From NCBI GenBank assembly GCA_016839425.1, contig JAEOUI010000362.1:1-10607 (forward strand): DNA of 10,607 bases, given 5' to 3'. This document shows, piece by piece, positions 8,601 to 10,607 of the stretch; position 1 is the first letter of the stretch, and each line of letters opens with the position of its first letter. A program made the translations under genes and the position numbers. Below the pieces are notes generated by a model. That model saw only the letters and a list, made by a program, of their open reading frames with translations. It did not search any database and was not told where the DNA came from. This stretch comes from Promethearchaeota archaeon. GTDB taxonomy: Archaea > Asgardarchaeota > Lokiarchaeia > Sigynarchaeales > SOKP01.

Positions 8601-8935
8601 AAATATTGTGTTAAAGTATTCCGCCCTCCCTCGTCTGGAGCGATATATTCCAATACTATATAAGGAAGCATTTCAATAACATCAAAAGCAATTGCTTTAA
8701 CAATATTTGGGTGATCCTCTAATTTCATCCAAATATAAGCCTCTCTTTTGAAAGAATTCATTCCTCTTTTCGAAAAAATATATTGAGTTTGAAGTGTTTT
8801 TAACACAATATACGAATCATTTGATATCGTACGACAAATGTATACATTACCCATACCGCCCCCCAAAACATTGACGACTTCGTATTTTTCGCCAATAATT
8901 TCTCCTACTTTGTATTTTTTCAAGATTTTTTCCAT
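5636..8935 (-). CDS. Ser/Thr protein kinase with two TPR arrays and a central beta-rich domain
   Basis: A 1099-residue Hanks-type kinase predicted to phosphorylate Ser/Thr. Numbered from the ATG, residues 18 to about 305 are the kinase domain, with the glycine loop GGGMGNV (25-31), Lys46, Glu65, HRDIKPDN (143-150), DFG (163-165), APE (213-215) and DIYSFG (226-231). All catalytic residues are intact. The DFG-APE segment is long, about 48 residues apart, with an acidic insert. Residues 325-500 form a first TPR array of about five repeats. Residues 515-655 carry no motif I can name: a Trp/Tyr/Lys-rich, probably beta-stranded stretch that may be PH-like. Residues 690-1099 form a second TPR array with irregular spacers. 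No membrane segment or signal peptide is visible, so it should be a soluble scaffold-kinase. ATG at 8935 is chosen over the in-frame GTG at 8944 because AGGTGAT sits 4 bases before it as a good Shine-Dalgarno. It is probably co-transcribed with the Clp N-domain gene upstream. Its substrates are unknown. Confidence 0.95.
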   Translation of the reverse strand: MEKILKKYKVGEIIGEKYEVVNVLGGGMGNVYICRTISNDSYIVLKTLQTQYIFSKRGMNSFKREAYIWMKLEDHPNIVKAIAFDVIEMLPYIVLEYIAPDEGGRNTLTQYLKFPLDIKQILIWAIQFCDGMDYALSNEVTPHRDIKPDNIMITNNGILKITDFGLAKIFDQEEDNTEEQNILEAFFSKSSPNVSFIHSKQGGGVVGTLPWMAPEQFDGKADLRSDIYSFGLVLYQMLNNGKHPFERPNNPFVKGALIFEKLHKEEQIEEIDSILFPIIKKCVEKNPLDRYQTFKEMRNDLAALYANETGEEAPLPPRKEDLLGTEVTRKGDSMLQLGSIDEAIDEYQKALSINPYNDDAYFGLGNTYQAKNLEEEAIKNYKEAIRINPEHLDALLNTGKLLLKKDQVDEAYKYFIKALEVNSNHFDVHNLIGHALSRKKRLDESLQAYDNALACTSDNIKTCSAYYNKGNVYLEKQELRNAIIEFQQFLDIAPYGHPNIEEVKELIFKIKSLLPPVVNPLDFQYGYDEQVFEYMTRYFVPVDLTTLRALIPNNETILSSLITGGYYSETVNKQTRTWNWTTHVIITKNGIAYKNRFNNENFYYWNKDKFKRFSTSKLKIFGETLFIDKWVKKKDIYPDQTYEILRKNFGTFCGLINKNYKGFLSEMKQYSKTGEGLQERISSKGFNVFINECYTFSWAGHTKKAIKVAENAYPLISSFEEKRYLLFFHAACLESLRDYLGAIAMYDVVLQLNSEDSTAKKLKEKAQYLYDRHQIPDSKINKANTICSEGVTMQKSGKYTKAIGQFQSALKIDPFNYTAWKSLIKTLRYVGQFEESQRCQSLSEQRSAPELMIETETLKRLQEAEKFYEAAQNAHIKKGQHVKSLDYFTNALMLNPFHFDAWIRKGMQFSYFRDGNFKQLLDNNLEHLTYANLTLEAIQCFDEALKIEPNDVFALRYKGELLCDLLRFKEALEISNKLDALKSETNNDKLFKTRILCGLGDFEEAYKILESINISSYYLLPLYNPIKAETLIGLNRFEEAIQLLSNNKSLFALYRMGTAYEKIGNINMAVQYYQRALEHNPTHPRAFNAMERLSVYFQR

Positions 8936-8939
8936 TTTT

Positions 8940-8946
8940 ATCACCT
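8940..8946 (-). promoter_or_regulatory. Shine-Dalgarno site of the kinase gene
   Basis: AGGTGAT on the minus strand ends 4 bases before the ATG at 8935 and matches the AGGAGGTGAT complement of the 16S rRNA 3' end. It settles the start at 8935, because the alternative GTG at 8944 is part of this element. It also shows that the second gene of the unit is translated by internal initiation. Confidence 0.7.
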
Positions 8947-8986
8947 ATAAAATAAACCAATACTTGTATCTTTTTTCGATTAGTGT

Positions 8987-9523
8987 TTAAATATACATTG
9001 AGGAACCTGGTTGCTTTTGCTTTTGAACTATTCCAGCGTAAAACAATGCCTTATTTTTTAAATCACTTTTAATTATTGAAAATTCGTTGAATATTGGTTG
9101 GATTAAATCGTTATTTTCTTCTAAAATGGCAGCAATAAGATATAAACTATTGATGTTATCTGAATTATTTGCTAATTCTTCAGCACGAAAAAACAATTTT
9201 TTACAATCTTCACTTCGATGAACCACCTTTTCCATTCGTTCGAAATCTCCTAATCCAACTTCTTTTCTTATATGACGCCTGAATCGAGTTGAATCAAGAT
9301 TATACTTCTTCAGTATCTTCTCAATTGTTTCGCTTTCTCGTTTTAATTCTTCTTTATTGCTTGGATCTAACATTGCAGTCATTGTACGAGACATCAAGGC
9401 TTTTCCAAGACTTAAAATACCTATTAGTAATTGTTCTTTCTCAATATACTCTTGTTTTGCAATCGCAGTTTCGAGAGCTGCAATTTGCCAAGCCATGACT
9501 GCACCTATTGAGAGATTTACCAT
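8987..9523 (-). CDS. Stand-alone Clp N-terminal (double Clp_N repeat) domain protein
   Basis: A 178-residue protein made of little but a Clp_N domain, the adaptor- and substrate-binding module normally at the front of ClpA, ClpB and ClpC. Two repeats are visible. The first spans about residues 8-85, with AWQIAALETA and EQLLIGILSLG. The second spans about residues 99-165, with a SEDCKKLFFRAEELA helix and a LYLIAAILEEN helix. No Walker A or B motif or AAA+ module follows, so it cannot be an unfoldase itself. The tail (166-178) is short and probably disordered. A gap of about 50 bases separates it from the kinase on the same strand, so the two are likely one operon. It may act as a phospho- or degron-binding partner, substrate or adaptor of the kinase (Clp_N domains can bind phospho-arginine in ClpC), but that is speculation. 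The start is ATG at 9523, with a GAGAT element upstream. The domain call is good; the role is unknown. Confidence 0.82.
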   Translation of the reverse strand: MVNLSIGAVMAWQIAALETAIAKQEYIEKEQLLIGILSLGKALMSRTMTAMLDPSNKEELKRESETIEKILKKYNLDSTRFRRHIRKEVGLGDFERMEKVVHRSEDCKKLFFRAEELANNSDNINSLYLIAAILEENNDLIQPIFNEFSIIKSDLKNKALFYAGIVQKQKQPGSSMYI

Positions 9524-9527
9524 TTTG

Positions 9528-9535
9528 TTATCTCA
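9528..9535 (-). promoter_or_regulatory. TGAGATAA octamer before the Clp N-domain start
   Basis: TGAGATAA on the minus strand ends 4 bases before the ATG at 9523. GAGAT differs by one base from the GTGAT part of an ideal Shine-Dalgarno, so this is probably a weak ribosome binding site. The identical octamer with identical spacing precedes the divergent gene. Confidence 0.45.
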
Positions 9536-9649
9536 AATTTTTATCTTATATAATTAGAAAATATAAAGAATTTAAAATATTTCGAATCATTTTAGACCCT
9601 TTTATTTCTAAAAAGAATAGATTAAAAACTTTTGATATTTTACAAATAA

Positions 9650-9657
9650 TGAGATAA
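9650..9657 (+). promoter_or_regulatory. TGAGATAA octamer before the acuC-like start
   Basis: TGAGATAA ends 4 bases before the ATG at 9662 and probably serves as a weak ribosome binding site. Its first three bases are also an in-frame TGA stop, which rules out any start further upstream and fixes the ATG at 9662. Confidence 0.5.
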
Positions 9658-9661
9658 AGAG

Positions 9662-10607
9662 ATGACCATCAATAATGTGGGTCTTTATTTCACGGATGAA
9701 TATTACGAGTACAACTTCGGAAATACGCACCCTTTAAGACCGCTTCGATTGGAGCTCATGTATAGCTTGATTGAGAAATTGGGCTTGCTCGAAAATAAAA
9801 TACTTCACATTTTCAAACCGCGTCATTGTACCCAAGAAGAACTGACGAGAGTTCATTCGCCTGATTATGTTCAGGTAATCCAAAAGCTCAGTATTGATCC
9901 AAATGATAATACCGTTCGACCATATAGTTATGGATTGGGACCAGGAGATAATCCTATATTTAAGGGGATGTACGAGGCATCGACTTTAATTTGCGGAGCA
10001 AGTCTAGAAGCGGCAGAAAAAGTCTTTCTCGACGACGATTACCAAATTACTTTCAATCCCGCAGGAGGACTTCACCACGCGATGAGAAATCACGCTTCTG
10101 GATTCTGCATATTTAACGATATTGGTGTTGCTATTGCCCACCTTAAAACTTTAAAAAATGATATGAAAATTGCTTATTTAGACATAGATTGTCATCACGG
10201 AGATGGTGTTCAATGGATGTTTTACGATGATCCTAATGTTCTAACAATTTCATACCACGAAGATGGTAAGTTCCTATTCCCTGGGACTGGAACGATTGAG
10301 GAAATTGGTAAAGACCAAGGAATGGGGTTTTCGATCAATTTCCCATTACAGCGATGGACTACGGATAAGATATTCCTTAACTTATTTAGAGGTACTTTTC
10401 CAAAAATCATTGAAGCATATGCACCCGATGTGTTAATAACCCAGCTGGGTGTGGACACCCATCATCTCGATCCATTAACTCAGATGGGACTATCCTTATC
10501 TGCTTATCCTGAAATAGCACAAACTATTAAAACTGTATCAAAAGAATATGGAAAAAATCGTTGGGGTGGTTTAGGTGGGGGGGGTTATGTGATGGGGGTT
10601 GTCCCAA
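9662..10607 (+). CDS. acuC: AcuC-type histone deacetylase family protein (3' end outside window)
   Basis: Zinc-dependent lysine deacetylase of the arginase/HDAC fold. The first 315 residues are in the window, and about 60-70 more would be expected. The N-terminus (YNFGNTHPLRPLRL, 17-30) is typical of AcuC. Catalytic features are complete: the His138-His139 pair, GFCIFND (147-153), DIDCHHGDG (174-182) with zinc ligands Asp176 and His178, GVDTHHLDPLT (263-273) with zinc ligand Asp265, and GGGGY (305-309) with the transition-state Tyr309. The THHLDPLT form is characteristic of AcuC rather than of eukaryotic HDACs. AcuC of Bacillus reactivates acetylated AcsA, and an acs gene and a GNAT domain lie in this same window. 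Archaeal histones or Alba-like proteins are alternative targets. The start is fixed by an in-frame TGA 12 bases upstream. Transcription is divergent from the Clp N-domain/kinase unit. The family is certain; the target is inferred. Confidence 0.93.
   Translation, partial: MTINNVGLYFTDEYYEYNFGNTHPLRPLRLELMYSLIEKLGLLENKILHIFKPRHCTQEELTRVHSPDYVQVIQKLSIDPNDNTVRPYSYGLGPGDNPIFKGMYEASTLICGASLEAAEKVFLDDDYQITFNPAGGLHHAMRNHASGFCIFNDIGVAIAHLKTLKNDMKIAYLDIDCHHGDGVQWMFYDDPNVLTISYHEDGKFLFPGTGTIEEIGKDQGMGFSINFPLQRWTTDKIFLNLFRGTFPKIIEAYAPDVLITQLGVDTHHLDPLTQMGLSLSAYPEIAQTIKTVSKEYGKNRWGGLGGGGYVMGVVP

Larger units (their letters stand above)
9524..9661. promoter_or_regulatory. Divergent control region between the clpN-kinase unit and the acuC-like gene
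   Basis: A 138-base A/T-rich spacer carrying both promoters. A TATA-like ATTATATAA on the minus strand (9546-9554) lies about 27 bases before the Clp N-domain ATG. On the plus strand an ATTAAAAAC stretch (9621-9629) lies about 35-40 bases before the acuC-like ATG. Both are candidates only. The same octamer occurs at each edge, facing outward. Confidence 0.4.

Noticed and set aside
10222..10458. 78-codon minus-strand frame inside the acuC-like gene
   Set aside because: Opposite to conserved HDAC residues; shadow of the real gene.
1..10607. tRNA, rRNA, CRISPR array, insertion sequence or integration site
   Set aside because: No cloverleaf-like segment, regularly spaced repeats, transposase or long terminal inverted repeats were seen on either strand.

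Overview
The window looks like a low-GC archaeal genome, most likely an Asgard archaeon of Lokiarchaeia type. This assignment is an inference. It rests on AT-rich intergenic DNA, U-rich terminators without stable hairpins, starts that have only weak or no Shine-Dalgarno sequence, and bacterial-type metabolic genes lying beside a eukaryote-like PPP phosphatase and a TPR-rich Ser/Thr kinase. No rRNA, tRNA, CRISPR array or transposon is visible.

Layout. Bases 1-262 are AT-rich and hold no recognisable gene. A minus-strand acetyl-CoA synthetase (acs) runs 2233 to 263. A divergent intergenic region of about 490 bp follows, with a cluster of ATCGAT palindromes. Then come two plus-strand genes: an acetyl-CoA hydrolase/transferase-type protein fused to a C-terminal GNAT acetyltransferase (2728-4617), and a PPP-family protein phosphatase (4737-5627). 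The phosphatase converges, with an 8-bp gap, on a 1099-residue Ser/Thr kinase with many TPR repeats (8935 to 5636). Upstream of the kinase on the same strand is a small stand-alone Clp N-domain protein (9523 to 8987). Divergent from that, at the right edge, starts an AcuC-type class I histone-deacetylase homologue (9662 to beyond 10607). It is cut by the window end, but all its catalytic residues are present.

How the genes may work together. Acetyl-CoA synthetase is the classical target of reversible lysine acetylation: a GNAT enzyme (Pat or AcuA) switches it off and a deacetylase (AcuC or a sirtuin) switches it on. This window holds the target with its modifiable lysine, a GNAT domain whose opening motif resembles Pat, and an AcuC homologue. 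That suggests an archaeal acetate-activation switch. Between them sit a protein kinase, a PPP phosphatase and a Clp N-domain protein, so a second, phosphorylation layer could act on the same or other targets. The most unusual single feature is in the CoA-transferase part of the fusion: the position expected to hold the catalytic glutamate is a histidine (residue 244). That half may therefore be an acyl-CoA-binding sensor for the GNAT half rather than an ordinary CoA-transferase.
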